The notes: generated by a model not told the origin, from the letters alone. A stretch of DNA of 64,000 nt from Streptomyces sp. NBC_01197 (GCF_036010505.1 NZ_CP108569.1:6106001-6170000), one strand, 5' to 3'; positions 52,942 to 62,318 are shown, counted from the first letter of the stretch. Numbers and translations: made by a program.

Positions 52942-54030
52942 TCACGATGCGTTGCTTCCGCAATCCGGAGCGTTAGGTTCCTCATTCGGAAGGATGAGGT
53001 GAACGTCCCCGAATTCGTGCCAGAGGTAGAGCGCCCGTACCGCTTCCGCATAGCCGCGCTCCAGAGCCTCCCGGCCCGCGATCGCCTCCAGCATCAGCAG
53101 ATGCGAGGCCTGCGGCTCGTGCAGCCCGGTCAGCAGCCCGTCCACCACTCGCACCCCGCTGCCAGGCGTGACCACCAGATCCGTCCACCCGGCCAGCGCC
53201 CGCACGACGCCGTCGGCGCCGGCCGCCGTCTCCAGGGCCCGCACCGCCGTCGTCCCCACCGCGACGATCCGCCCGCCGCCCGCCTTAGCCGCGTTGACCA
53301 GCCGGGCGGTGGCCTCCGGCACCTCGAACCGTTCGGGATACGGGGTCTCGTACGCCTCCGCCGAGGCCACCCCGGTGTGCAGCACCACCGGTGCGAACTG
53401 AATCCCCCGGCTCACCAGCTCCGCGACCAGCCCGGCGGTGAAGGGCCGTGCGGCGCTCGGCATCTCCGCCGAGCCCGCCCCGTCCGGCGCGGCCAGCGCG
53501 AACACCGTCTGATACGCGGAGAGTGGCTGGTCGCGGCGGGTGTACGCGTACCGGATCGGGCGACCGTGCCGCCGCAGCAGCTCCGGCACCCCGGCCACCG
53601 ACGGCCGCGCCCACCACAACCGGTCCTCACCGGCGGTCAGCGGCTCCTCCCACACGAGCCGTACGCCCCCGGGCAGTCGCACCACCGACCCCGCCGGGCC
53701 GCCCGAGCACCGCCGCGTGCTCCCGCCCGGCACCGGCTCCCGCAGCTCCACCGCCCACCGGCCGTCGTCCCCGCGGGCGGAGAAGTGCACCACGACACCG
53801 GCGCCCGCCGCTGCTGTCCCGTCGACGGCGGCGGGCAGCGTCCGCGAGGTGTTCACCACCAGTACGTCACCAGCCCGAAGCTGTGCCGGCAGCTCAAGGA
53901 AGGCGTGGTGGGAGACCTCGGTGCCGCGCGACACCATCAGCCGTACGTCGTCCCGCCCGCGACCGCGCTCCTCGGCGGGCACCGTCGCAGGCGGCCCGTC
54001 CGGGACCCGCAGCGCCTGCCGCGCACTCAT
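52942..54030 (-). CDS. QueA-like S-adenosylmethionine:tRNA ribosyltransferase-isomerase paralogue
   Basis: 362 residues. QueA pattern: the VLVVNTSRTLPAAVDG block, HGRPIRYAYTRRDQPLSAYQ-TVFA, PSAARPFTAGLV, VVLHTGVASAEAYETPYPER-FEVPE and VVAVGTTAVRALETAA, with TGLHEPQASHLLMLEA near the end. QueA moves the ribosyl group of SAM onto preQ1 in tRNA. Most Streptomyces lack an obvious queuosine pathway, so this actinobacterial paralogue may act on another substrate. Its ATG overlaps the SDR stop by 4 bases. Confidence 0.85.
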   Translation of the reverse strand: MSARQALRVPDGPPATVPAEERGRGRDDVRLMVSRGTEVSHHAFLELPAQLRAGDVLVVNTSRTLPAAVDGTAAAGAGVVVHFSARGDDGRWAVELREPVPGGSTRRCSGGPAGSVVRLPGGVRLVWEEPLTAGEDRLWWARPSVAGVPELLRRHGRPIRYAYTRRDQPLSAYQTVFALAAPDGAGSAEMPSAARPFTAGLVAELVSRGIQFAPVVLHTGVASAEAYETPYPERFEVPEATARLVNAAKAGGGRIVAVGTTAVRALETAAGADGVVRALAGWTDLVVTPGSGVRVVDGLLTGLHEPQASHLLMLEAIAGREALERGYAEAVRALYLWHEFGDVHLILPNEEPNAPDCGSNAS

Positions 54031-54725
54031 CGCACCTCACCCGCCAGTGCGGGGGCCGAGTACCGCCCGCTCGCCGGCCGCTCGTCGAGCAGCCGCAGAA
54101 ACGCCGGAACCACCTCCGAAGGCGCGGGCCTCTCCTCCTCGTCACCGGGCACCGCGGCCGCGTACAGATCGGTACGCATATCACCCGGGTCCACCGCCCA
54201 CACCCGCAAGCCGGGCTCCTCGGCCGCGAGCACCGCCGACAACCGGTCCAGCGCGGCCTTCGACGCCCCGTACCCGCCCCACGTCGGGTACGCCTCTACA
54301 GCGGCGTCCGAACTCACCGTGACCACCGTCCCCTTGCCGGCCGCCCGCAGCAGCGGCAGCGCCTCCCGCACCAGACCGAGCGCGGCCACCACATTGGTCT
54401 CCAGCGCCGCCCGCAGCCCGTCGGGCGTCAGCTCCTCCAGGCGTACGAGCGGCTCGGCGCCCAGCGCGCTCGCGTTGCTGACCAGCAGATCGAGCCCGCC
54501 CAGACCGCGCGCCGCCTCCACCAGCCGGCTCCGGTGCGCCGCGTCGCCGACATCCCCCGCCACCGCCACTACCCGCGTGCCGTACTCCGCGAGCTCCCGC
54601 GCCGCCCCGTCCAGCACTTCCGGCGTCCTCGCATCGATAACCAGGTCCCAGCCCCGTTCCGCGAGCCCCGCGGCGAGCGCCCGGCCCAGCCCTTTCGATC
54701 CGCCCGTGATGACCGCTACCGCCAT
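54027..54725 (-). CDS. Short-chain dehydrogenase/reductase
   Basis: 232 residues from ATG 54725; the open frame further upstream is a shadow of the histidine kinase. Classical SDR: TGGSKGLG cofactor loop, VSNASALGAEPL, VTVSSDAAVEAYPTWGGYGA-SKAAL (Ser, Tyr, Lys present), and VDPGDMRTDLY. Short C-terminus. It is coupled by ATGA to the QueA-like gene, so the two may act in one pathway. Substrate unknown. Confidence 0.9.
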   Translation of the reverse strand: MAVAVITGGSKGLGRALAAGLAERGWDLVIDARTPEVLDGAARELAEYGTRVVAVAGDVGDAAHRSRLVEAARGLGGLDLLVSNASALGAEPLVRLEELTPDGLRAALETNVVAALGLVREALPLLRAAGKGTVVTVSSDAAVEAYPTWGGYGASKAALDRLSAVLAAEEPGLRVWAVDPGDMRTDLYAAAVPGDEEERPAPSEVVPAFLRLLDERPASGRYSAPALAGEVR

Positions 54726-54938
54726 GGCACGTCCCTCTTCCTTCGACTCTCCGGTCCTGCCGTCGCTTCGTGCCACCAACGTAGGAACGCGCCCCCGCCC
54801 CGCGCCTCGTCCGCGGGACGCAGGGTTCAAGGCACTTCGGCCTAGTGCCGGCGTCCCGGATGACCTGGTCCCCATGGACCGGGCCGGAGCCGTCCACAGC
54901 CCGATACGGCCCGCGCGGCCCGCCGGTACGGTGTGGCC

Positions 54939-56090
54939 ATGTCCCATCGACCCCCCTCCGGCCTGTCCGCGGTGAGCACCGCGCTGCTCGCGATGAGCAG
55001 GCATCTGGAGGTCCGCGACGTCCTCAAGACGATCGTGGCTTCGGCCCGCGAACTGCTGGACGCCGAGTACGCCGCGCTCGGGGTCCCCGACGACCACGGC
55101 GGCTTCGCCCAGTTCGTGGTCGACGGGGTCAGCGACGCCCAGTGGAAGGCCATCGGCCCGCTCCCGCGCCAGCACGGCATCCTCGCCGCGATGCTGCACG
55201 ACGAGAAGCCCCAGCGCCTCGACGACGTGCGCGAGGACCCACGCTTCGGCGGCTGGCCGAACACGCACCCCGACATGTCGGACTTCCTCGGCCTGCCCGT
55301 CCGTGACGGCGACGAGACAATCGCCGCGCTCTTCCTCGCCAACAAGCGGTGCCCCAGGCCCACCGGCCGCTGCGGGTTCACCGAGGAGGACGAGGAGCTG
55401 CTGACGATCCTCGCCCAGCACGCCGCCATCGCCCTCACCAACGCCCGTCTGTACGAGCGGAGCCGTGAGCTCACCATCGCCGAGGAACGCTCCCGGCTGG
55501 CGCACGAGCTCCACGACGCCGTCAGCCAGAAACTCTTCTCCCTCCGGCTGACCGCCCAGGCCGCTGCCACCCTGGTGGACCGCGACCCGGCCCGCGCCAA
55601 GGGCGAGCTCCAGCAGGTCGCCGACCTCGCGGCCGAGGCCGCCGAAGAACTCCGCGCCGCCGTCGTGGAGCTGCGCCCCGCCGCCCTCGACGAGGACGGT
55701 CTGATCCCCACGCTCCGGACGCACATCCAGGTACTCGACCGCGCGCACACCCCGCACGTCACCTTCCGGAGCGGGCCGGTGCGGGCGCTGCCCGCCGCCC
55801 AGGAGGAGGCGCTGCTGCGAGTGGCCCAGGAGGCACTGCACAACGCCCTGCGCCACTCGGGCGCCGGGCGTATCGATGTCGTACTGGAGGGCCGGCAGCT
55901 CGGGCCCGGTGCGGTCCTGCGGATCACCGACGACGGCAACGGATTCGAGCCGTCGGCCGTCCGGCGGGCCGGCCGGCACCTCGGTCTGGTCTCCATGCGG
56001 GACCGGGCGAGCGGTGTCGGGGGCAGGCTCAGAGTGAAATCGGCGCCCGGAGAGGGCGCCACGATCGAGATGGAGGTGCCCGGTGGCTGA
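54939..56090 (+). CDS. GAF-domain sensor histidine kinase
   Basis: 383 residues from ATG 54939 (GTG at 54933 is an alternative). No transmembrane helix. A GAF domain (about 25-170, LKTIVASARELLDAEYAALG to FTEEDEELLTILAQHAAIAL) precedes HisKA_3 with phospho-acceptor His192 in LAHELHDAVSQKLFSL, then the HATPase (EEALLRVAQEALHNALRHSG, ITDDGNGFEPSAV, LGLVSMRDRA). It resembles DevS/DosS-type and LiaS-type cytoplasmic sensors. The GAF ligand (haem, nucleotide or other) is not evident. It overlaps the regulator gene by 8 bases, forming a two-component pair. Confidence 0.93.
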   Translation: MSHRPPSGLSAVSTALLAMSRHLEVRDVLKTIVASARELLDAEYAALGVPDDHGGFAQFVVDGVSDAQWKAIGPLPRQHGILAAMLHDEKPQRLDDVREDPRFGGWPNTHPDMSDFLGLPVRDGDETIAALFLANKRCPRPTGRCGFTEEDEELLTILAQHAAIALTNARLYERSRELTIAEERSRLAHELHDAVSQKLFSLRLTAQAAATLVDRDPARAKGELQQVADLAAEAAEELRAAVVELRPAALDEDGLIPTLRTHIQVLDRAHTPHVTFRSGPVRALPAAQEEALLRVAQEALHNALRHSGAGRIDVVLEGRQLGPGAVLRITDDGNGFEPSAVRRAGRHLGLVSMRDRASGVGGRLRVKSAPGEGATIEMEVPGG

Positions 56091-56742
56091 CACCGCGCCC
56101 AGGCCGAAGGCGGCCATCCGCGTCCTGCTCGTCGACGACCACCAGGTGGTCAGGCGGGGCCTGCGCACCTTTCTGGAGATCCAGGACGACATCGAGGTCG
56201 TGGGCGAGGCGCCGGACGGGGAACAGGGGGTGGCCGCTGCCGAGGAACTGCGCCCCGACATCGTCCTGATGGACATCAAGATGCCGGGCATGGACGGCAT
56301 CGAGGCGCTGCGCAAACTCAGGGAGCTGGCGAATCCCGCCAGAGTGCTGGTGGTCACCAGCTTCACCGAGCAGCGCACCGTGGTCCCCGCCCTGCGCGCG
56401 GGTGCGTCGGGCTACGTGTACAAGGACGTCGACCCGGAGGCGCTGGCCGACGCGATCCGCTCGGTCCACGCCGGACACGTCTTGCTCCAGCCCGAAGTGG
56501 CCGGGGCACTCCTCTCCCAGGAGCCGGGCGGCGGCCAGGGGAGGGGCACCGCGCTCACCGAGCGGGAACGCGAGGTGCTCGGGCTGATCGCCGACGGACG
56601 CTCCAACCGGGAGATCGCACGGGCGCTGGTCCTCTCCGAGAAGACCGTCAAGACGCATGTGTCGAACATCCTGATGAAACTGGACCTCGCCGACCGGACC
56701 CAGGCGGCGCTCTGGGCGGTACGGAACGGGGCGGCGGGCTGA
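56083..56742 (+). CDS. LuxR/NarL-family response regulator
   Basis: 219 residues from a GTG at 56083, inside the kinase 3' end. Receiver: acidic pair in VLLVDDH (Asp18, Asp19), phospho-site Asp64 in VLMDIKMPGMDG, and the Thr/Lys switch residues in VVTSF and YVYKDVD. C-terminal LuxR helix-turn-helix: LTEREREVLGLIADGRSNRE-IARALVLSEKTVKTHVSNIL-MKLDL. Cognate partner of the GAF kinase. It lies just upstream of chpE on the same strand (133 bases), so chpE is a possible target. Confidence 0.94.
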   Translation: MADTAPRPKAAIRVLLVDDHQVVRRGLRTFLEIQDDIEVVGEAPDGEQGVAAAEELRPDIVLMDIKMPGMDGIEALRKLRELANPARVLVVTSFTEQRTVVPALRAGASGYVYKDVDPEALADAIRSVHAGHVLLQPEVAGALLSQEPGGGQGRGTALTEREREVLGLIADGRSNREIARALVLSEKTVKTHVSNILMKLDLADRTQAALWAVRNGAAG

Positions 56743-56875
56743 GCGGACCGTCATATTCCGGTGTGAGATTCATACCGTCGGGTGTAAGTCACCCACATGG
56801 CGTATCCGAACGGGATCTCCGCCGTTCTCCATGCGTGCTGCGGCGCCGGCCGCAGCCAGCTAGGAGGATCCTGAA

Positions 56876-57115
56876 ATGAAGAACCTGAAGAAGGCCGCGG
56901 CCATCACCCTCGTCGCCGGTGGCATGCTGGCCGCCGGAGCCGGTGCCGCATCCGCCGCCGGCCACGCCGCGGGCACGGCGGCCGGCTCCCCGGGCGTCGT
57001 CTCGGGCAACGTCGTGCAGGTCCCGGTGCACGTCCCGGTGAACGCCGTCGGCAACACCGTCTCCGTGATCGGCGTCCTGAACCCGGCCTTCGCCAACCAC
57101 GGCATCAACGGCTGA
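56876..57115 (+). CDS. chpE: Chaplin ChpE (short, cysteine-free)
   Basis: 79 residues from ATG 56876 with AGGAGG upstream. A Sec signal (KKAAAITLVAGGMLAAGAGA, cleavage after ASA) is followed by a single chaplin domain: AGSPGVVSGNVVQVPVHVPV, then NAVGNTVSVIGVLNPAFAN. The mature protein is about 52 residues with no cysteine, which distinguishes ChpE from the other short chaplins ChpD, F, G and H, and it has no sortase signal. Chaplins assemble into amyloid at the hyphal surface, lowering water tension for aerial growth. Locus context agrees with S. coelicolor chpE (SCO1800). Confidence 0.93.
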   Translation: MKNLKKAAAITLVAGGMLAAGAGAASAAGHAAGTAAGSPGVVSGNVVQVPVHVPVNAVGNTVSVIGVLNPAFANHGING

Positions 57116-57270
57116 CCGGACAACGGCCACCGGCCGGCCCCCCGGACACCGCGCCCCTCGGGCGCTGGTCCGGTGGGTCGTTCGGCTGTACGGCGCACTC
57201 GGCCGCGCCGGGGACGGTCCCCCGAGCGGCCCCCGTCAGCCGCGCGGGGCCGGTTGCATGAGGGCCCTGG

Positions 57271-58059
57271 TCAGCCGCGCCGCTCCCGCTCCTCCACATA
57301 CGCGTTGTACGCCGCCACCTGCGCCCGCCGGGCCACCCGCTCAACCGGTCGCAGCGCGTTCCCCCGCGCCGCCATCTCCGACGCGCTCACCGCGCCGCCC
57401 GGCCCGTGCTCGTACGCCACCGAGACCAGCAGCCCGATCCGCCGCGCCAGTTCGAGCACCCGGACCGCGCGCGCCGGATACCCCGGCGCGAGCAGATCCC
57501 CGGCCCCCGCTTCCGACCGGGCCCGGTACGCGTCGATCGCCGCCTCGGCAGCGGGCCCGCCGCCCGCCACATCGAGACCCGAGAGCACCGCGGTCGCCTC
57601 CCGCAGCGCCTCCGCCAGCTCCCGCTCCGCCTCGCCGAGCGAGGGCACGTCGGCCGGCGGCGCCTCGCGGACCGGCAGGCAGTGCCAGACCACCTCCCGG
57701 TGCAGATCGCCCTCCGGGCCCGCCTCGTACAGCTCGGGCACCAGCCCCAGCGGCACGCCGAAGGCGGTGACCGCCTCCTCCGCCTCCAGCGCCCGCGCGT
57801 TGAACTCCGGCGGCCCACTGAGGCCCAGCGGGTGCCCCGCTGTGGGCATCGCCACCCGGTATCCGGTCGCGCCGAGCGCTCTCAGCCGCCCCAGCGCCAG
57901 CGTGAGCCCGACGGCCCCCGGCTCACCCGGCAGCCCCTCCACCCGGTGGACAGCGTCCTCGCCCACAATGGCGAGTGCGGCGTCATCCGGCGACACAATT
58001 CCGGCCAACAGGGCATTTCCCCATGAGGCCAGCCGTCCTGAGCGTGGTTCCGTGAACAT
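57271..58059 (-). CDS. Conserved hypothetical protein
   Basis: 262 residues, Ala/Leu/Glu-rich and without signal peptide, membrane segment or catalytic motif I can name. The N-terminal half is alpha/beta (GATGYRVAMPTAGHPLGLSG, PPEFNARALEAEEAVTAFGV), and the C-terminal half is helical with a basic end (VERVARRAQVAAYNAYVEER). It is a Streptomyces-type conserved gene in my memory. A MITE-like element begins 26 bases upstream of its start. Function unknown. Confidence 0.78.
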   Translation of the reverse strand: MFTEPRSGRLASWGNALLAGIVSPDDAALAIVGEDAVHRVEGLPGEPGAVGLTLALGRLRALGATGYRVAMPTAGHPLGLSGPPEFNARALEAEEAVTAFGVPLGLVPELYEAGPEGDLHREVVWHCLPVREAPPADVPSLGEAERELAEALREATAVLSGLDVAGGGPAAEAAIDAYRARSEAGAGDLLAPGYPARAVRVLELARRIGLLVSVAYEHGPGGAVSASEMAARGNALRPVERVARRAQVAAYNAYVEERERRG

Positions 58060-58083
58060 AGCCCCAGCCTAGGGACTGGACCT

Positions 58084-58275
58084 GGGGCCTGTCGTTGGGA
58101 TCAGGCCGGGCTCGCGGGGTCTGGCACGCACCCCTTCGCGTGGCCTCAATCCTCCGCCTTGCAGCTGCGCTCGGCATCCAAAGGACAAATCAAAGAGCCG
58201 AGACGAAGTGAGCGAAGCGAACGCAGTGCGCCGGACCCCGCTCCCTGATCCGGCCTGACCCGAACGACAGGCCCT
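58084..58275. mobile_element. MITE-like element with terminal inverted repeats
   Basis: About 190 bp. The left arm (58084-58109, GGGGCCTGTCGTTGGGATCA and on) and right arm (58250-58275) match at 23 of 26 positions when one is inverted, and weaker pairing extends inward to about 45 bp. The interior has no reading frame for a transposase. It fills most of the 314-base gap 58060-58373. The ends resemble those of the element at 62078-62318, including an internal CCTTGCAGCTG, so they belong to related families. No clear target duplication is seen. Confidence 0.65.
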
Positions 58276-58373
58276 AGACGTGGCTGCACTTATCAAGTGG
58301 CGTAGGTTTTCCCTGGGAGCTGCGCCCGCAGGCGCACGCGTGAACCGAGACTGCATGGGGAGACAACGCGCTC

Positions 58374-59171
<798 letters not shown>

Positions 59172-59230
59172 CCGGTTCCGCGTCCCTTGCGCACTGTCCC
59201 CGGAGGGGACTGCCGCCCTACCATGACCCC

Positions 59231-59659
59231 GTGGACATCGAGGCATGGGTGTGGTGGCTGATCGGCGCGGCCGGGCTGGGAATCCCGCTCGTCATCACCG
59301 CCATGCCCGAATTCGGGATGCTGGCCGTGGGAGCGGTCGCCGCATCGGCCGCCGCCGGCCTCGGCGTCGGACCGGTGCTCCAGGTCCTCGTCTTCGTGAT
59401 CGTGTCCGTCGCGCTCATCGCCGTGGTGCGTCCGATCGCGAACCGGCACCGGTCTCAGCGACCTGAACTGGCCACCGGGATCGATGCGCTGAAGGGCCGT
59501 CAGGCAGTCGTCCTGGAACGGGTCGACGGCAGCGGCGGCCGCATCAAGCTGGCGGGGGAGGTCTGGTCTGCGCGGGCCCTCGACGGCGACAGCAGCTATC
59601 AGCCAGGTCAGCAGGTTGACGTCGTGGAGATCGACGGAGCGACAGCCGTCGTCCTGTGA
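59231..59659 (+). CDS. NfeD-family membrane protein
   Basis: 142 residues from a GTG at 59231. Three transmembrane helices (about 5-25, 29-50, 52-72: WVWWLIGAAGLGIPLVITAM, FGMLAVGAVAASAAAGLGVG, VLQVLVFVIVSVALIAVV) are followed by an OB-fold-like NfeD C-terminal domain (GIDALKGRQAVVLERVDGSG-GRIKLAGEVWSARALDGDSS). NfeD proteins pair with SPFH/stomatin proteins, and a slipin gene follows here by 111 bases, so the two likely work together in membrane organisation. Confidence 0.9.
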   Translation: MDIEAWVWWLIGAAGLGIPLVITAMPEFGMLAVGAVAASAAAGLGVGPVLQVLVFVIVSVALIAVVRPIANRHRSQRPELATGIDALKGRQAVVLERVDGSGGRIKLAGEVWSARALDGDSSYQPGQQVDVVEIDGATAVVL

Positions 59660-59770
59660 CAGAACCTCCTCTGACAGAGCTCCTCTGACAGAACCTCACA
59701 CACGGCAGACCGAGGTCTGCGAAGATCATTCATCGGGAACTGCCGGCAACCGAAGGGCACGGGGAGCACG

Positions 59771-60712
59771 ATGCCATCCGTCATCATCGTTCTGATCATT
59801 CTGGTGGTGCTGGTCTTCATCGCCCTGATCAAGACGATCCAGGTGATCCCACAGGCCAGCGCCGCCATCGTCGAACGGTTCGGCCGCTACACACGCACTC
59901 TCAACGCCGGGCTGAACATCGTCGTCCCGTTCATCGACTCGATCCGCAACCGGATCGACCTCCGGGAACAGGTCGTTCCCTTCCCGCCGCAGCCGGTGAT
60001 CACCCAGGACAACCTGGTCGTCAACATCGACACGGTCATCTACTACCAGGTGACCGACGCCCGCGCCGCGACCTACGAAGTGGCCAGCTACATCCAGGCG
60101 ATCGAGCAGCTCACCGTCACCACCCTCCGCAACATCATCGGCGGCATGGACCTGGAGCGGACCCTGACCTCCCGTGAGGAGATCAACGCGGCGCTGCGCG
60201 GCGTACTCGACGAGGCCACCGGCAAGTGGGGCATCCGCGTCAACCGCGTCGAGCTCAAGGCCATCGAGCCGCCCACCTCCATCCAGGACTCGATGGAGAA
60301 GCAGATGCGCGCCGACCGTGACAAGCGCGCCGCGATCCTCCAGGCCGAAGGTGTCCGGCAGTCCGAAATCCTGCGCGCCGAGGGCGAGAAGCAGTCGGCC
60401 ATCCTCCGGGCCGAAGGTGAGGCCAAGGCGTCGGCGCTGCGCGCGGAGGGCGAGGCCCAGGCCATCCGTACGGTCTTCGAGTCGATCCACGCGGGTGACG
60501 CCGACCAGAAGCTGCTCGCCTACCAGTACCTCCAGATGCTCCCGAAGATCGCCGAGGGCGACGCCAACAAGCTCTGGATCGTGCCGAGCGAGATCGGCGA
60601 TGCGCTCAAGGGACTCAGCGGAGCCTTCGGGAACCTCGGCGACAACGTCCCCGGGTTCAACACCGGCAAGGAGTCGCCCGCGCCGCCGGCCGCGAGGCGC
60701 CCCTCGGAGTAA
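59771..60712 (+). CDS. SPFH/Band-7 (slipin/stomatin-like) protein
   Basis: 313 residues. An N-terminal transmembrane helix (VIIVLIILVVLVFIALIKTI) precedes the SPFH domain (IPQASAAIVERFGRYTRTLN, DSIRNRIDLREQVVPFPPQP, YYQVTDARAATYEVASYIQA). A coiled coil with an AEG repeat every seven to ten residues (LQAEGVRQSEILRAEGEKQS, then ILRAEGEAKASALRAEGEAQ) follows. The YTRTLNAGLN and PFPPQPVITQDN blocks are typical. It should form oligomeric rings in the membrane with the NfeD protein encoded just upstream. A strong terminator follows. Confidence 0.94.
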   Translation: MPSVIIVLIILVVLVFIALIKTIQVIPQASAAIVERFGRYTRTLNAGLNIVVPFIDSIRNRIDLREQVVPFPPQPVITQDNLVVNIDTVIYYQVTDARAATYEVASYIQAIEQLTVTTLRNIIGGMDLERTLTSREEINAALRGVLDEATGKWGIRVNRVELKAIEPPTSIQDSMEKQMRADRDKRAAILQAEGVRQSEILRAEGEKQSAILRAEGEAKASALRAEGEAQAIRTVFESIHAGDADQKLLAYQYLQMLPKIAEGDANKLWIVPSEIGDALKGLSGAFGNLGDNVPGFNTGKESPAPPAARRPSE

Positions 60713-60767
60713 CCAGCCGCCGGAGTAACTACCGGTTGCAACAATCCGGCGCACCAACGCGGTGCAA

Positions 60768-60814
60768 CGGAGAAGCCCGCCCCTGGAATTCGCTGCCAGG
60801 GGCGGGCTTCTCCG
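60768..60814 (+). terminator. Perfect 19-bp hairpin terminator after the slipin gene
   Basis: CGGAGAAGCCCGCCCCTGG (60768-60786) pairs perfectly with CCAGGGGCGGGCTTCTCCG (60796-60814) around a 9-nt loop. It lies 55 bases past the slipin stop and 36 bases from the convergent HNH gene's stop, so it serves both. Confidence 0.9.
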
Positions 60815-60850
60815 CGTACGGCGAGAGCGGCCGTTCCGCTCGTCCGGCGG

Positions 60851-61354
60851 TTACGCGGTCTGCGGGAGCCAGTCGGGCAGCGCCTGCCGGTCACCGGCAC
60901 CGAGCGCGAGCATCATCGCGTCGGCCGGAGTCGGCACGAACGGCCTGCGCAGCAGCGGCATTCCGGCCTGGTCCGGGGTACGCGCCGCTTTACGGTGGTT
61001 GTCCTCGGCACAGGAGGCCACCGTGTTCAGCCAGGTGTCCTGGCCGCCCTGGGCACGCGGCACCACGTGGTCGACGGTGGTCGCCCGCCGCCCGCAGTAC
61101 GCGCACCGGTGCTGGTCGCGGACCAGCACCCCCCGTCTCGACCACGGTGCCTGTCTTCGGAACGGCACCCGGACGTAGCGGCAGAGCCTGATCACCCGGG
61201 GCACCGGCAGCTCGACAGTGGCCGCACGCACCCGGAGCCCGGGGTGGGCCTGCTCGACCACGGCCTTGTCCTGGAGCACCAGGACCACCGCGCGGTTGAG
61301 CGTCACCGTCGACAGCGGCTCGAAGCTGGCGTTCAGTACCAGTGTGTCCCGCAT
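60851..61354 (-). CDS. HNH endonuclease
   Basis: 167 residues from ATG 61354 with GGAGG nine bases upstream (GTG at 61381 is unlikely). N-terminal domain begins MRDTLVLNASFEPLSTVTLN-RAVVLVLQDKAV. The HNH site is in RCAYCGRRATTVDHVVPRAQ-GG-QDTWLNTVASCAEDNHRKAARTP: C-x2-C, D-H, then N and C-x4-H. It belongs to the widespread actinobacterial and cyanobacterial group next to DNA repair genes or alone; DNA nicking or intein-free homing are not shown. It is a single gene. Confidence 0.92.
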   Translation of the reverse strand: MRDTLVLNASFEPLSTVTLNRAVVLVLQDKAVVEQAHPGLRVRAATVELPVPRVIRLCRYVRVPFRRQAPWSRRGVLVRDQHRCAYCGRRATTVDHVVPRAQGGQDTWLNTVASCAEDNHRKAARTPDQAGMPLLRRPFVPTPADAMMLALGAGDRQALPDWLPQTA

Positions 61355-61436
61355 GGTGCCCACCTCCGTGTGCCGGCCCACCCCCTGGCGGGACTGGGAT
61401 CAACTCTGGCCGGGCACGCCACGATGGACAACGCAA

Positions 61437-61478
61437 TAAAAAGGCCCTGCCCTGATCTCTCCAAGACCGGGGCAGGGC
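61437..61478 (-). terminator. Intrinsic terminator of the PEBP-family gene
   Basis: GCCCTGCCC (61444-61452) pairs with GGGCAGGGC (61470-61478), and the minus strand continues into CCTTTTTATTG (61443-61435). The stem is 9-10 bp with a 17-nt loop. It lies 18 bases past the stop of the gene at 61496. Confidence 0.8.
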
Positions 61479-61495
61479 AAACAGACGCGCGGGCT

Positions 61496-62032
61496 TCAGC
61501 TTTCGGCGGGAGCCGCGTACTCGGCGATGAGCTGGGCTCGTGCCAGCGTGTGGAAACGCAGATTGAAGCCGACCGCGGCCGGCGGCGTGTCCGAGTCGAT
61601 ACCGAGCTGCGGGGTGTCCACCGCGTACACGGTGAAGACATAGCGGTGGTTCTCACCGGCCGGCGGGGCGGCGCCCCCGAACTCCTTCGCACCGTAGTCG
61701 TTGCGGGCCTGGACCGCGCCGGGCGGCAGCCCCTTGAACGCACCACTGCCCGCACCCGCCGGGAGCTCGGTCACGGAGGCCGGAATGTCGAACAGCGACC
61801 AGTGCCAGAACCCGCTGCCCGTGGGCGCGTCGGGGTCGAAGCAGGTCACGGCGAAGCTCCTGGTCTCCGGCGGGAAACCTTCCCACCGCAGCTGCGGCGA
61901 GGTGTTCCCCGCCGCGTACACCTGCGCGTCCTTCAATACGGCCCCCGGTGCGACGTCCTCACTCACCACGGTGAACGAGGGCACCGGCGGATGAAAGTCA
62001 TGGGGGAGCGGCGGCTTGCTGAGCCCGGTCAC
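61496..62032 (-). CDS. YbhB/YbcL-family (PEBP, Raf-kinase-inhibitor-like) protein
   Basis: 178 residues. PEBP fold: [46 protein letters not shown] holds the D-P-D-A-P and the W-H-W anion-site motif, and [20 protein letters not shown] is the second signature. Bacterial members bind phosphate-like or phosphatidylethanolamine-head ligands; cellular role unclear. No signal peptide. It ends at an intrinsic terminator with a T-run. Confidence 0.93.
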   Translation of the reverse strand: MTGLSKPPLPHDFHPPVPSFTVVSEDVAPGAVLKDAQVYAAGNTSPQLRWEGFPPETRSFAVTCFDPDAPTGSGFWHWSLFDIPASVTELPAGAGSGAFKGLPPGAVQARNDYGAKEFGGAAPPAGENHRYVFTVYAVDTPQLGIDSDTPPAAVGFNLRFHTLARAQLIAEYAAPAES

Positions 62033-62077
62033 GACGGCACCTCCTGCATCGGCTGTCAGTTCCGTATCCGACCCTAA

Positions 62078-62318
62078 GGGCTGTCCGGCGGGTCAGGCCG
62101 CAGACGCAGGATCCGGCACGCCCTCCCCCAAGGCCCTAAGGGCCAGGGAGGCGCCCCCATCGGCGTTGTCGTCGGTTGACGACTCCCCCCGGCCTCCGGC
62201 CGGGGCCCCCACCGCGTCGCCGCCCTCCTCAGCCTTGCAGCTGGACACACCAGACCCCGCTCAACAGCACCGAACGGGAACCGCCACCGTCCTGCGACCT
62301 GACCCGCCGGACAGCCCT
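62078..62318. mobile_element. 241-bp MITE-like element with 27-bp terminal inverted repeats, abutting spo0M
   Basis: The left repeat (62078-62104, starting AGGGCTGTCCGGCGGGTCAG) and the right repeat (62292-62318) match at 26 of 27 positions when one is inverted. The last base of the right repeat lies in the spo0M stop codon (62320-62318). No transposase frame is inside. The interior has a hairpin pair (GGCCCTAAGGGCC) and CCTCAGCCTTGCAGCTG, seen also in the 58 kb element. It occupies most of the gap between the PEBP gene and spo0M and may serve as their terminator. Confidence 0.75.

Noticed and set aside
54726..56378. Upstream extension of the SDR frame on the minus strand
   Set aside because: Antisense to the histidine kinase; SDR homology begins at 54725.
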